A stretch of 64,000 bases of DNA from Symsagittifera roscoffensis (Eukaryota > Xenacoelomorpha > Acoela > Convolutidae). This document shows, piece by piece, positions 36,684 to 47,253 of this stretch; the first letter of the stretch is position 1; every line of letters begins with the position of its first letter. The notes under the pieces were generated by a model that was not told the origin of the DNA, searched no databases, and was given only the letters and a program-made list of their open reading frames with translations. The position numbers and the translations under genes are program-made. Where the stretch lies: NCBI RefSeq assembly GCF_963678635.1, contig NC_087068.1, forward strand, positions 55,522,467-55,586,466. The letters run 5' to 3'.

Positions 36684-37431
36684 TTATCAAATTGGGCTGG
36701 TTTTATCATAAAAGCAAAACTCTCTTGAAATTGAAAGAGATCAAAGGTAATATGATTTTTAAAATTGAAATGCTGGGATTTAATTGCACAGAACATTAAT
36801 TAGCTTTAAGTAATTTTGGACTGTTTAAGTTAGGTAATTCATCGAATACATGAACAGTAGCGGATTTAGACCCCTCCTCAGGGATTCGACGCCTTGCCGA
36901 CCCAAAGCGTCCCCCTTTGTACTATTTTGAGATATATTTGGCTGACTGACCTTAAAATTTTTCTTAAGGGCCTTCGGCGCCGATATATACTAATTTTTAG
37001 GGGGGAGCACACGCAGAAAAAACGCAATTTTTGGTCAAAATTTTCAAAAAATTGGCTAAAAACGCCTATTTTGGTCTTTTTTCAATATTTTGCCTACAGC
37101 GCAGAAATCACTAAAACCCTGAATCACTAGAAAGACTAAATCACTAAAAAGACCCCATGTTGATCAAATTTTCTGCGCTGTAGGCAAAATATAGAAAAAA
37201 AAACCAAAATAGGCTTTTTCAGGCAATTTTTGGAAAATTTTGACCAAAAATTGCGTTTTTTCTGCGTGTGCTCCCCCCTCAAAATTAGTATATATTGGCG
37301 CAGAAGGTCCTTAAGAAAAATTTCTGTGCAATTAAATCTCAGCATTTCAATTGAAAAAATCGTATTAGCTTTGATCTTTTTCAACTTCAAGAGAATTTTG
37401 CTTTTACGATAAAACCAGCCCAATTTGATAA
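36684..37431. repeat. Fold-back element (large inverted repeat)
   Basis: Outer ends TATCAAATTGGGCTGGTTTTATC (36686) and its inverse at about 37409-37430 pair. Inner arms 36948-37105 and 37160-37320 pair through TGCGTTTTTTCTGCGTGTGCTCC-like family C sequence. About 150 bp of unpaired sequence interrupts the left arm. Confidence 0.8.
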
Positions 37432-37887
37432 CACTTCCTCAGTATGTATTTTGTCTATTCGAAAAGAAATTAAATTAAGAAAATCTAATTATGAAATAAA
37501 GTCAAATCGCGTTTTCCCGCCATTCTCTCTTTCGTTATTGGGGAGCCTAACTTTCCTTGCATCTAGCAAATGATATTCAAGTGAGTTTGATTTAAAAAAA
37601 TCAACGGCCAAACCGAGGAGCATAAAAACCGAACGAGCACAAATATGAATTTTTATGAAAACAAACTGCACGATCAAAATAAGTGCCTTTACTTTATTCA
37701 CTGACGCGTAACTAAAGGTTTAACAAGATTTATGCACAAAAACCAAAAATAATTAGACTAAATCGACTTCAACATCTGCAAATCTTTTAAAAAAAACTAG
37801 ACTATGTGAATAAAACTTATTTATAGTCAAAAATTACGGTGAGGGGAGAGGCGTTAAAATAGCACAGAACGTTTCAACCAACCTCAC

Positions 37888-38031
37888 GCATGAATACGTA
37901 GAGAGTGCGAGAGTACAATGATGAGTGCGGCGATGAGGACGGTGGTGATTGGGTGTCGGGTGATGATGGGATCCTGCACCCTTCGAGGGGGACACTTGAT
38001 CACGTCAGGGTCCACCGACTCCACGCCCAGA
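37888..38031 (-). pseudogene. SPCA P-type ATPase, exon F
   Basis: Acceptor TTGTGCAG before 38031, donor GTGAGG at 37887. It encodes LGVESVDPDVIKCPPRR, QDPIITRHPITTVLIAAL and IIVLSHSLR. This matches the SLGVEPVDKDVIRKPPR segment that follows the M6 helix in ATP2C proteins, and then the next helix. No stop inside. The exons that should lie just upstream (GDGVNDA hinge and M4-M6) were not found between here and exon E. Confidence 0.75.
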
Positions 38032-38235
38032 CTGCACAACAAAACTTGGTCATTTGGTTAACTTGGGCACAACACAACATATTCGAATAAACATAAATTG
38101 AACATGTTGTGTGGTCATGATAAAAAGAGATCACCTGGTTCCTCAGGCAGGAGCACTTAATGTTCCAAAAATAAGACTTTGAGCTTAATTAATTTTAAAT
38201 TAAACTTGAGTTCATATTTTGTAATTTACACCAAA

Positions 38236-38460
38236 TGATAATTAAATTGAAAAAGATCAGGTTTTAAACAAAATTACGGAAACACTAGTAAACAAGTATA
38301 TCCGGTTGCTGTGCAAGTAGCACAGAGTGTTCCGATAACTGATTTAAGATAAAACATTCAAAAACATAGCCAACTAATAGTTGAAAAGAGTGAAGAACAC
38401 AAGAAAACATAACATAGCCAACTGACAGTTGGAACAGAGTAATGAACGCACGGAAACAAA
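38236..38460 (+). repeat. Near-identical direct repeat, copy 1 (pair with 41429-41643)
   Basis: About 215 bp including AGTATATCCGGTTGCTGTGC and CATAGCCAACTAATAGTTG. Only a few differences from the copy 3.2 kb downstream. It joins a family A head to a family B head. Confidence 0.85.
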
Positions 38461-38880
38461 AAAAATCAATGTTTTTTTTGGCAAAAACTTCAAATTTCAA
38501 TTTTTTAAAGAAAAAATATATGCCCTCAAAGCTCTTCGAAATTGAAGAGCAACTTATGATTGGTGTTTTTTCAATCACATTAGCTCAAATTGAGAAAACT
38601 GGATCAAGATGTAAATATTTTATTTCTCTGGGAAATCTGGAAACTAAACGCCACTTTCGAAACTAGAAGACAATCACGTTTTTTTCGTGATCTTTTCACT
38701 TTTGCTGTTCGATAATGGAGTTTGCCTTTCTTTTAACAAAGGAAATGAACTGAACTTCAAAGAAATCAACCGCAAAAAAAAATTAAATTTGAGCCTGAAC
38801 AAACTAAGCTTTTCTAGACAAAAAAAATCTCGACCTATATAAGAGCCTAAACTACGTTAATCGATTCTTAGAAGCTTCAA
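38400..38880 (+). repeat. Dispersed repeat family B, copy
   Basis: CATAGCCAACTGACAGTTGG at 38411, GCCCTCAAAGCTCTTCGAAAT at 38522, CTCTGGGAAATCTGG at 38625 and CACTTTTGCTGTTCGATAATGG at 38697. Confidence 0.75.
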
Positions 38881-38984
38881 TTTCAGTTATTTTTCAAAAA
38901 AAAGGAAGGCGAACTCAACAATCGAACAGCAAAAATGTTAGGATTACGAAAAACAAAATCAATTAACGTAGTTTCGAATTGAAG

Positions 38985-39260
38985 AGAAAAAATACATGCC
39001 CTTAAAGCTCTTTGAATTTCAAAAACAATTTATGATGTGTGCTTTTTTGATAAAAAAAATTGACCCAATTTGAGCTGAGAAATCTGACTTTCGAAAGTAG
39101 AAATCAATTGCGTTTTTGGTGATCTTAACACTTTTGCAGTTCGATAGTTGAGTTTGCTTTCCTCTTAACAAAATAAATTAATTGAACTTAAAACGAGAAG
39201 TCAAATTACAAAAAATTAAATTTGAGAGTGAACAAAATTCAAGAATTCTGAAAAAGAAGC
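38985..39260 (+). repeat. Dispersed repeat family B, copy
   Basis: ATGCCCTTAAAGCTCTTTGAATTTC at 38996 and CACTTTTGCAGTTCGATAGTTG at 39129; its right end runs up to the SPCA exon E donor side. Confidence 0.7.
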
Positions 39261-39299
39261 AAACCGAAAAAATCATCAAGACCAATAAAGAGTACTCAC

Positions 39300-39453
39300 T
39301 ATGTTCATAAATCTTAGAAACTCTGACACGTTTCTCTGACACGTGCCTCAGATTCACCCGGTACAACACCGCAACGCTGTCTATTATTTCGCCCAGTGCC
39401 TTACTGCTCAGCCGCTTCACTTCGTCTCCCGACATAGACTGGCCGATGCCGTC
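39300..39453 (-). pseudogene. SPCA P-type ATPase, exon E (P-domain)
   Basis: Acceptor AATTTAG before 39453 and donor GTGAGT at 39299. It encodes SMSGDEVKRLSSKALG and DSVAVLYRVNLRHVSEK. This matches SVSGEEID…VAVFYRASPRHKMKI of ATP2C proteins in the phosphorylation domain. The SPRHK segment is altered to NLRHV. Exon D leaves in phase 1 while the family reading of this exon starts in phase 0, so the splice phases do not match unless an exon is missing. Confidence 0.7.
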
Positions 39454-39609
39454 CTAAATTCCCAATGCTGATGCTATAAAAACAAAAAAAAGTTATTTGG
39501 AATAAAGCCGTATGTGATCTTTCCAAGTTCAGTAATAGGCTTATGAGCAACCGCGAAGAATGAATACACATCAATTCGAAAAATTAATCATATTGACTGA
39601 AGTCAAAGA

Positions 39610-40100
39610 CATAGCCAGCCAACAGACACTTTAAAAAGTTTTTATGCATTGCATTCAAGGAAACGGATAAAGACATTTTTCTAAAAATTGATCTACTTTC
39701 CAACAAATCTTCATGTCACATTACAGCTCTTTCAATTTCAAGAACCTTGTATGAATGACTTTTTAATGATAAAACTAACCCAATATGAGAAGGTAACTGT
39801 TTATTCTGGCAGTTAAGAAAAATATTATTTATTCTGGCAGTTAAGAAAAATAAATGATTGACTTCAAGTAACAAAATGGTGTTTAATTTTCACATTGGCT
39901 AATCACAATTTTCCGCACCAAGAGCGTTGCAATTCGAGAGTGTAAATTGACTTCGCTTTTGCAAATTAGTTTGCAGTGAACTTACAAAAAGAACAAAACT
40001 GAAACCGCGAAAAATCAAGTTGATGACTGAAAAAATCGCAATCAATTGCTGACTGATAGAGAAAACGCTCTCAATTTTTTCCCGCTGAAAAACCAAAAAA
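39610..40100 (+). repeat. Dispersed repeat family B, decayed copy
   Basis: ATAGCCAGCCAACAGACACTT at 39611 and family-like downstream order; contains a 37-bp tandem duplication TTATTCTGGCAGTTAAGAAAAAT at about 39800-39850. Confidence 0.55.
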
Positions 40101-40599
40101 AAAAAAAGTTAAATCATGAACCTAAAAAGGAAATCCCATATGCCATTTGCGTAATATTTCTATAATTTGCAAAATGAATCAAATTCTGAACCTAAAACGA
40201 CTCCAAAAGTCAAAACACCTTCAAATACAAATTAAACGAAGAAAAAAATTACATTACAAATAGGTGAAATCTCACTTCGTTGATCATCAATTATTTACAG
40301 CTCAGTACTGAACGTTGAAAATTGACATTTTGGAGGAACATTTGGTTATTTTACCCCTACGCGCACTACTCATCAAAATTAGGGCACCCAAAAAAACACT
40401 AAAAAACCTATGTAGTCTTCTCAAAAATAGTTTAGTTGGAAAACCAACTTGAAGAAGTAACTACTTCCCTTGGAAATCAAGTTGTTTCATAGAAACGTCT
40501 GTCATAAATTTTGCAAACAACAGTCACGACACCATTACATCCCCCAAATTTCATGAAAGTAAAGGTGTCGAGAAATGAGTTTGGTAACGTTGAGAAAAT

Positions 40600-40960
40600 A
40601 CAGCAGCCAACAGACAGTTGGAAAAGTGTCATTGAACGCAAGGAAACCGAAAAAAAACAACTGACTTGTCTTTTTTAAACTTAGTTTTCGAATTTCAAAG
40701 AGAAGGTAGATGGCTTTAAAGCTATTTGAACTTCAACAAAAGGTATGACTGACATTTTTTGATAAAATTAACAACTGGAGAAAACTGGATCAATAAAACA
40801 ATTTTACAATCCGCTTGGAAATCTAAAATGAAAATCTACATTCAAAACTTTAGGTCATTCGCAGTTTTTTGCAACATTTTCGCTTTATTGATTGGAGAGC
40901 GCTATTTGTCTTCCTTTTGGCAAATGAATTTGAATTGAGATCAAAAAGACAAAATGAAAC
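40600..40960 (+). repeat. Dispersed repeat family B, copy
   Basis: CAGCCAACAGACAGTTGGAAAAG at 40601, GGCTTTAAAGCTATTTGAACTTC at 40711 and GCTTGGAAATCT at 40813. Confidence 0.7.
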
Positions 40961-40978
40961 ATCAAACTCAATTCAATG

Positions 40979-41017
40979 CATCATCATCATCACCATCATT
41001 ATCATCATCATCATCTT
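40979..41017 (+). repeat. ATC/CAT trinucleotide microsatellite
   Basis: An interrupted CAT run (CATCATCATCATCACCATCATTATCATCATCATCATC). Confidence 0.9.
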
Positions 41018-41067
41018 CGTTGGTTTGCCGCCCTTTTCTTGGATTCGAAAGTGTAGTTAGAAAAGCG

Positions 41068-42020
41068 TGAGGCGGCCATTATCTCGATAGTGATAGATTT
41101 GTGCGAATGTGTTCTATTCTGCAGAGTCTAAAGCGGCCACTGTTCTTCTGTTTTTCGGATTTTCTGAACCAATACTGAACCACCTATCGAATTTTGGACA
41201 GAAACCTGATTAAGAAGCAGCCACTCATTAAATAACGAAATAAGTTGAAGATATCGGTAGATAGATGAAGAACAACACGAGTAAAGTCAACTGATTTTGG
41301 TTTGCAGGCCTTAAAGTGGCTTTGCATGTTATCAGCAAGAAAAAATTTAAGGATAGACCTAAAGCGGCCATACTATACAAGTAAAATGAAAGTTGACCGA
41401 GAAAAAATATCAGGAAAGAACATATATTGAAAAAGATCAGGCTTTAATCAAAATTACGGAAACACTAGTAAACAAGTATATCCGGTTGCTGTGCAAGTAG
41501 CACAGAGTGTTCCGATAACTGATTTAAGATAAAACATTCAAAAATATAGCCAACTAATAGTTGAAAAGAGTGAAGAACACAAGAAAACATAACATAGCCA
41601 ACTGACAGTTGGAACATAGTAATGAACGCACGGAAACAAAAAAAAATTGTATATATATTGTATGATCTTTTCTTATTGTATCTTCAAACAGACATCCTAA
41701 GTTATTTGATGTACTGAAATATTTATGCTCAGCCTTGAAGGCCAAATAGTAGGTGACCTCAGGGCAACTACGAACAGGAAGTCAGTTAATGTCTAACGCA
41801 CGATATTTGACGATAATTTGTACCTTGAGCAACAGACTTTGATATATTACAAAAACAGCTTTAAGAAAACAAGATAACGATAATTTTAGTGAACCTAATG
41901 AGACATTGAGTAGATATCAAAAAATACGAGTAAGCCTGAAGCGAAGCGGCAATAAATAATAGCAGAGGATAACCAGTAAGGAAAGACAATTTTGTTTGAA
42001 GGCCTAAAGCAGCCATTGGA
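41068..42020 (+). repeat. Recurring CCTAAAGCGGCCA motif
   Basis: Variants of (C)TAAAGCGGCCA occur near 41070, 41130, 41213, 41310, 41360 and 42003, spaced irregularly by 60-640 bp. Possibly an old satellite or repeated insertion footprint. Confidence 0.45.
41429..41643 (+). repeat. Near-identical direct repeat, copy 2 (pair with 38236-38460)
   Basis: Begins TTGAAAAAGATCAGGCTTTAA and ends GAACGCACGGAAACAAAAAAAA. The close similarity implies a recent duplication. Confidence 0.85.
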
Positions 42021-42667
42021 CACAGCAGATAGGAAGCATCGGTAACTATAAATTCGGGAAATAATGAGATTAAGTTATTGCAATTTATTCAGAGCAGTTA
42101 ACGAATTTTATCAGGGTGTGAATGTAAGCCGTCAGTGATGTCATTTTTAAATCAGATTTTTTTATAAAGGGAATGTTGTGGTATTTTGCTAGACACATGT
42201 AACAGCGGTTTAATCGCCTGATGGTATTTCGTTTGCCCTTCCGAACAATGAGAGAAAGTAAGGACACTTTAAAGCTACGACTCAAATATTTCAGCAAAAG
42301 ATACTCCATTCTTCAAACAAAGCTCTCTCACTCATTGTATAACTACCTTGTCAATTAAAAAAACTATTGTTTCCAGCCATCACCATAAGATTTTTCACTT
42401 CAAAATTTACCAATTGATCACATCCATTATCAGAACACAAGGTCGCTATTGTCTCTTCTGGACAAAGATGCAGAAAAAGAATTTTGTAAACACACCGTTT
42501 ACAAGCGATGAGTCCATAATACGAGGTTCTAGGTTGAGCAGAGTTACCACTTCGTTCAGATCAAAAATCTGACTACAAATATCATAAAAAAACTGACCAT
42601 TTTGCTGACCTTTTTCATATCTGAACTACAAGTATGAAAAAACTTTTGTGAACGTTCCCACTAGTTT

Positions 42668-42920
42668 TAGGCACTTTTTGGAAAATGTTGACTAAAAAAT
42701 TGCGTTTTTTTCGGCGCGCGCTCCCCCCTCAAAATTAGATTATATTGGCACCGAAGGGTCGGTCGGCCAAAAGTGGATTTCTTAAAAAGTACCAAAGGTG
42801 GGACCCTTTGGGTCGGCAGGGGGTCGAACATATATTCTGATTTTTTCTGACCTCCGACCAAATAACTGACCAAATCTGACCAGTTTTGTCTGGTCAGAAA
42901 ATCTGCCCAAGTGGTAACCC
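42668..42920 (-). repeat. Dispersed repeat family C, inverted copy
   Basis: TAGGCACTTTTTGGAAAATGTTGAC, then GCGCGCTCCCCCCTCAAAATTAGATTATATTGGC, complementary to the copies at 30.2 and 36.95 kb. Confidence 0.7.
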
Positions 42921-42929
42921 TGAGGTTGA

Positions 42930-44040
42930 GATTTATAATAACCCGTTTTTTGGGAAAGGAATAGCGTAAGTTCAACAATCTCTGATCTGTAGGAATAGCG
43001 TAATTTCTACAACCTCTTGTTTCAATTTAGAATTGTTCTCACTGAAAACAAATGTAGGTCAGTTTTGATAGAAATAAGAGTTGAACAGGGGAGTTTTTAC
43101 GACTTTTTGGAACCACAAACTGGATATTATGGACTGTAACCTGTTTGGCCACTGGTTCCATAGTTTACATTCAACAAACTCCAATATTTTTTTCCATAGT
43201 CAGTTTTTTCGGTACTATCAATCTCAGACCTCTTAGATAGAGGTTAATCGGATAAATTCGTCTGAGTAGGCAATAACAGCTACTTATCTTGATTCAAAAT
43301 TTAAGTAAAACATTGTATCATAGCCTTAAATCTCAATTTAGCTTGTAAGCTTTTTTGTGTTTAAGCTTGTTTTTGAATTTGAAACGATGCAATTCGAAAA
43401 CTTTGGTTGAGCTCAAAACTTGGCTGTAGCTGAAGAAAGTTTTGAAAACAAGTCCCACTCCTCAACCAATTTTTCCACTTCTGAACATATTGAGTCATTT
43501 TATAATTCAGAGCTATTTCTTTCATTTTTAAGCAAGTAGTCATCACTTGAGTTTTGCGTCCATGTTTCTGTTAAAATGAAACAACCATAATCAATATTCA
43601 AAACGTCTGCTTTCGTATCTATAAATCAGGAACTCAATACACCTGCTTTTATATATAGCTGCAATGAATTTAGTCAATTTATGCTTGAATTCGACAGTGA
43701 TTTCAGCCAATCAATAGCATTTTTTCAAGGTAGAAGGTTTATATTAGTAAGATCCGGTCAGAACTTTGGGTCATCTATTTTGTCAGCATATTTGCTGTCA
43801 ATTACAAGATGAAAACTACAATAACTGCCTGTCTTTTTGGTACGTTTTGAACAATGGCGTCATTACTTTGACAGTAGGACTTCACATCTACTGTCACTTC
43901 TTCCAATATAAATGTGATGCCATGGACTTGGTTTTTCGACTCCTCTAATTTATCCTCCTTTTTTCATTCCAGCTTTGACAGTATTTTGTCGCTTTTTTGC
44001 TTGAGGATCAAATTTATTTCTCGGCTTGTCGAGTTAGACC
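42930..44040. other. No gene seen; possible LINE remnant on the minus strand at the right side
   Basis: Scattered minus-strand openings (43361-43546, and around 43700-43960) could continue the LINE ORF1 remnant at 44.0-44.5 kb, but no motif is clear. Confidence 0.25.
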
Positions 44041-44044
44041 ATAA

Positions 44045-44500
44045 TCATTTCATGCTGTAAGTTGAGTCAATTCGTTCTCTCCATGGCTGTTGATTCATTT
44101 TGTTGTTGAGGTAGCCTTTGTCCTGCTGGTCTTTATTTAAGAGTTGCCACTGCTTAGTTGCAGGGTAAATTTTGTCACTGCTTCCTGAATGGCTGTGGCT
44201 CATCTCACTGATCTGACTTTCTATTTTACAGATTTTTGCGTTGACATCAGATAAACAGCTGACCTTTTTGTCAATCTGCATAAGGAGCTAAAGGAAAGTC
44301 TAAATGTTATCAAGACCTCCATTTTGTTGACAATCTTGGCAGGTCCAATCAAATTTCTTTTGAGCCAGATTTGATAACTATAGCAATACAATTCAAACGT
44401 GTTGACCTTTTGCACAAAAACACAATGCGTTGTCAATTTCAGTTACTTCTTCTGAGCATAAATTGCATATACCGTGACAATTAGCCCAATTCATTTCCGA
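44045..44500 (-). pseudogene. LINE ORF1-like remnant with a PHD-type zinc finger
   Basis: Minus strand: the reading from about 44493 has Cys pairs CHGICNLC, EEVTEIDNALCFC, GQH, then WTCQDC, giving a C-x2-C … C-x-C … H … W-x-C-x2-C order like the PHD finger of CR1/L2-type ORF1 proteins. Three stops interrupt it. The following stretch QIDKKVSCLSDVNAKI and KICKIESQISEMSH looks like the coiled-coil region that follows such fingers. No reverse transcriptase is seen next to it. Confidence 0.45.
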
Positions 44501-44639
44501 TTTTGGGGGTAAATCATCAAAGAATGAAATCCCTCAGAAGTGCTGCCCAAGGATGAATTATCTAGTTCGTCTAATCATTTCCAATCTAATTAATAAGTTT
44601 ATCACAACAACTAGGCTGAATAATAAAAGAGCCATTGGA

Positions 44640-44875
44640 GCCACAATTTATCCACGGGGGAAAGGACCAACACAAGAGCTGTACAGCTCATCACGGCGAA
44701 CCGCTGTTGTGCCCCTGTTTAAGAACTACATGCAATTTTTTTTGGTTATTTTTCTGGGCTGGGTAGTGTTGCCTCACCCTCAAGCAACGAGCACGGATCA
44801 TGGTGGGCCTCGAACATCCGACCTTTCGATTGAGAGGCGGAGACGTAACCACTTCACCACCGCTCCCCTTTTTTT
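44640..44875 (-). repeat. tRNA-derived SINE
   Basis: Minus strand from about 44872: GGGGAGCGGTGGTGAAGTGG with an A-box-like TGGTGAAGTGG, an anticodon-arm-like CGCCTCTCAATCG and a B-box-like TGTTCGAGGCC about 35 bases on. The layout resembles a tRNA-Glu-type head. A SINE body of about 150 bp follows. It lacks the stem pairing of a working tRNA gene. Confidence 0.6.
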
Positions 44876-45070
44876 CACTAAAATAAAATACACTAATTCG
44901 AAATAGTTTTGAACAAATTAAAATGTTTTCCCTAAAAATTAATCAAAAAAAGTACAAGATTTCAATAAGTGTCCGAGACCTGTTCAGTGACACCTGAATC
45001 GGAAAAAAACACATCCAAAGACAAATCCCCCTCCCCATTTTCAATGGTCGGAAGAATTAACTAAACTAAC

Positions 45071-45395
45071 CAAAAGATATGGCCGTTTCTTCGGAGTCTC
45101 CCGTCAACATCTTCACTCTGACTCCAGATAATTTAAGCGTATCAATCGCCTGTTTAACTCATGGTCTCGGAGGAACATGGATACCCACTAAATCTAGCAG
45201 AGTCAGCTTGCCCAGGTCGGTTCCAGTGGATACAGCCACTAACCTCAGACCCCTTGATCACAGTTGCTTAGACTGCTGGATAAATTGTTGGGTGTGGTGA
45301 CTAGTTAGAGGCACTGGATTGTTAGCTTGGAATGTGTGCGTGCACTGAGTGAGCACCTTTTCTAAGGCTCACTTCATGAACGGTATCTCCTCTTC
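45071..45395 (-). pseudogene. SPCA P-type ATPase, exon D, with three in-frame TGA codons
   Basis: Acceptor GCTGCAG before 45395, donor GTTAGT at 45070. The 325-nt exon keeps one frame from end to end. It encodes EEEIPFMK, ALEKVLTQCTHTFQ, GLRLVAVSTGTDLGKLTLLD, KQAIDTLKLSGVRVKML and TGDSEETAI, matching the N- to P-domain of ATP2C proteins (CFMKGAYEQV, GLRVLALASG, GLVGIIDPPRTGVKEA, ITGDSQETA). TGA codons lie at 45369-45371, 45258-45260 and 45159-45161. All three fall where the family has glycine (KGA, MGSAG, PRTGV). There are no frameshifts and no TAA or TAG. Pseudogene is the simplest reading. Confidence 0.75.
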
Positions 45396-45613
45396 CTGCA
45401 GCAACATATTCAATTGACAGAACTGACAGAAAAGCTTCAAAAAAAAATTTCAAGTGGTTTATAACAACAACCTGCAAAATATTAACAAAAATATCAAGCA
45501 AGCTCTTTTTTACTCTTGCTCACATTCTAACTCGAACTTTGAACACCTAATCAAATATAATCAAAATGTAAAAAAAAAATGCCGATGCATGAGTAAACAA
45601 CACTCTGATTTAC

Positions 45614-45805
45614 CGTGTTGACATATACTCCTTTCAGCGCCATCCACTTGTTCTCGGAAGTGACCACGTACTCGAAGGTCCGTCTGAACAGCAGTCTAGG
45701 TTCTCCCATTCCATACTTCTTGCCCAGGACTGGCATCGCCTCCTCAGCCGGGTTACCTAGCAATGCACCATCTTTTAAGTCCGCATCGTTGCACAGACAC
45801 GACGC
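45614..45805 (-). pseudogene. SPCA P-type ATPase, exon C (nucleotide-binding domain)
   Basis: Acceptor TTTTTCTAG before 45805, donor GTAAAT at 45613; 192 nt, phase 0 at both ends. It encodes ASCLCNDADLKDGALLGNP, EEAMPVLGKKYGMGEP and TSENKWMALKGVYVNT. This aligns with [22 protein letters not shown] … FSSEQKWMAVKCV in human ATP2C1, including the nucleotide-binding KWMA. Intact by itself. The intron to exon D is only 218 bp. Confidence 0.8.
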
Positions 45806-46269
45806 CTAGAAAAAAAATCAATAGACGATTTGAAGCTGACTGATGCTAAAAACTGGATGACACTAACCGAATAACGTCAGAAAAACGCCAGGAACCAAGT
45901 CAAAAGATAAAACTTGATTTCTCTGATACTTTTTTGTACGCGAAATAAACATTTTCAAATTTTAGAATGGATTACGGACAATTCATTGACTACGGCGACT
46001 ACTACTGACAACGGGGATGGCTATGTTCCCGCCATTTGAGGAAAAAGACATTTTCATTTACTTTAGCAAATAGATCCAGTCATTCAGCTAAATAGTCTTC
46101 TATATTTGGGTATTAGCATATTAACTTATACCGTTATATAAACTCTTTGTATCCCTCTCTCTCATCTCCTGGGAGATACTTAATATTTTGGCGCGGTTAT
46201 TGTCCCCCACACTTCTTCAGTCCCCCTCTCTTAGTTCTCTAGTCTTTCATTTATGCTTATCTCAAGTTT

Positions 46270-46485
46270 CCTTTAGAGAATTAGTACGGGACAGTTGACT
46301 CGGGCTTGTTCGTCGCAGTACACAACCCAAAACTCCACGCGGATCTTCTTGCAAGTAGTAAGGGAACCCACATTCAAGGTCGATTATTATCCAGTTACTT
46401 TTGATCAAAATCATGTCCCCGTTGTAGTTTACAAGCAAAACACTCAATGACGCAATCACACTTGTCTGCTCAATTCCATTTAGAT
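46270..46485 (-). pseudogene. Possible degenerate SPCA exon at the position of the phosphorylation loop
   Basis: Between exons B and C the family should show the M4 helix (AAIPEGLP) and DKTGTLT. Here one minus-strand frame has SVIASLSVLLVNYNGDMIL, and another frame further on has CKKIRVEFWVVYCDE, which vaguely recalls KKLPIVETLG…VICSDK. No intact DKTGT is present in any frame. If this is the exon, it has lost the catalytic aspartate and its frame. Weak alignment by eye. Confidence 0.3.
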
Positions 46486-46746
46486 TAAAACGAATTATTG
46501 AACCGAAAACTCACATTCAGAATAATATCTGTTAAACAGGACTCGTCTTGAAGATCAACAAGGCTCCAAATTCAAAATAAAACAAAAAAAAAACTTCCAA
46601 AACTCACTGGCTTTCTATTGACTAGATTGTTTTTGTAATTCAATAAATGAATTATGAAAATTGAAATATTCAGTACACTTTTTGGGTGAAGTAAACCCAT
46701 ATGGAATATGAATATGGGGTCATTGTATTCATGTAAGGAAGCTAAC

Positions 46747-46890
46747 CAATGATTAGCATGGAGTAAAGCGACAGCTGCTGTCCCAGGGTGTCCACAGTCT
46801 TCTGCAGGGGAGTCTTAGGTGGCTCCACCTCGTGCATGAGCTTGAATATCTCCCCAAAATTCGTGTTGTCTCCAGTACCAATCACGATGC
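46747..46890 (-). pseudogene. SPCA P-type ATPase, exon B (end of actuator domain to M3)
   Basis: Acceptor GAGCTTAG before 46890, donor GTTAGC at 46746; 144 nt. It encodes [20 protein letters not shown] and [20 protein letters not shown], a close match to [40 protein letters not shown] of ATP2C1. The entry phase fits the donor of exon A (Ala-Ser junction). No damage in this exon. Confidence 0.85.
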
Positions 46891-47253
46891 CTAAGCTCAT
46901 ATTAATTAGGTTTTAACCGCCAGTCAATTCGAGACGAACAGTGTATCTTTTTACTGATGTATTATGTGAGTCTGTCTCTAAACGTTTGTTACCAGTTTTT
47001 TTTTGCAATCGGCTGAACCAAACAAAAATTTCTGTGCACTTCAATGACGTACTATCCGAGTCTAAACGTTTCATTGGAGAATGCGTTGAATATTTGTAAT
47101 ATTTTCACATATCAACACAGGTCACAAAACATGGGTGCGAAGCAGAGCTATGCAACACGAGCGATATAGAAAAGCAAAAATTATCTCGAAGTGAAATATA
47201 TATCCGTTCTTTGACACTTAAAAACACCTCAGACGCAAGAGTTGGTCAAGTAA

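Noticed and set aside
44800-44872. Working tRNA-Glu gene on the minus strand
   Set aside because: A and B boxes are recognisable, but acceptor and anticodon stems do not pair properly and a SINE body follows.
45079-45300. Plus-strand opening of 73 codons
   Set aside because: It lies exactly over the minus-strand SPCA exon D, which has clear homology.
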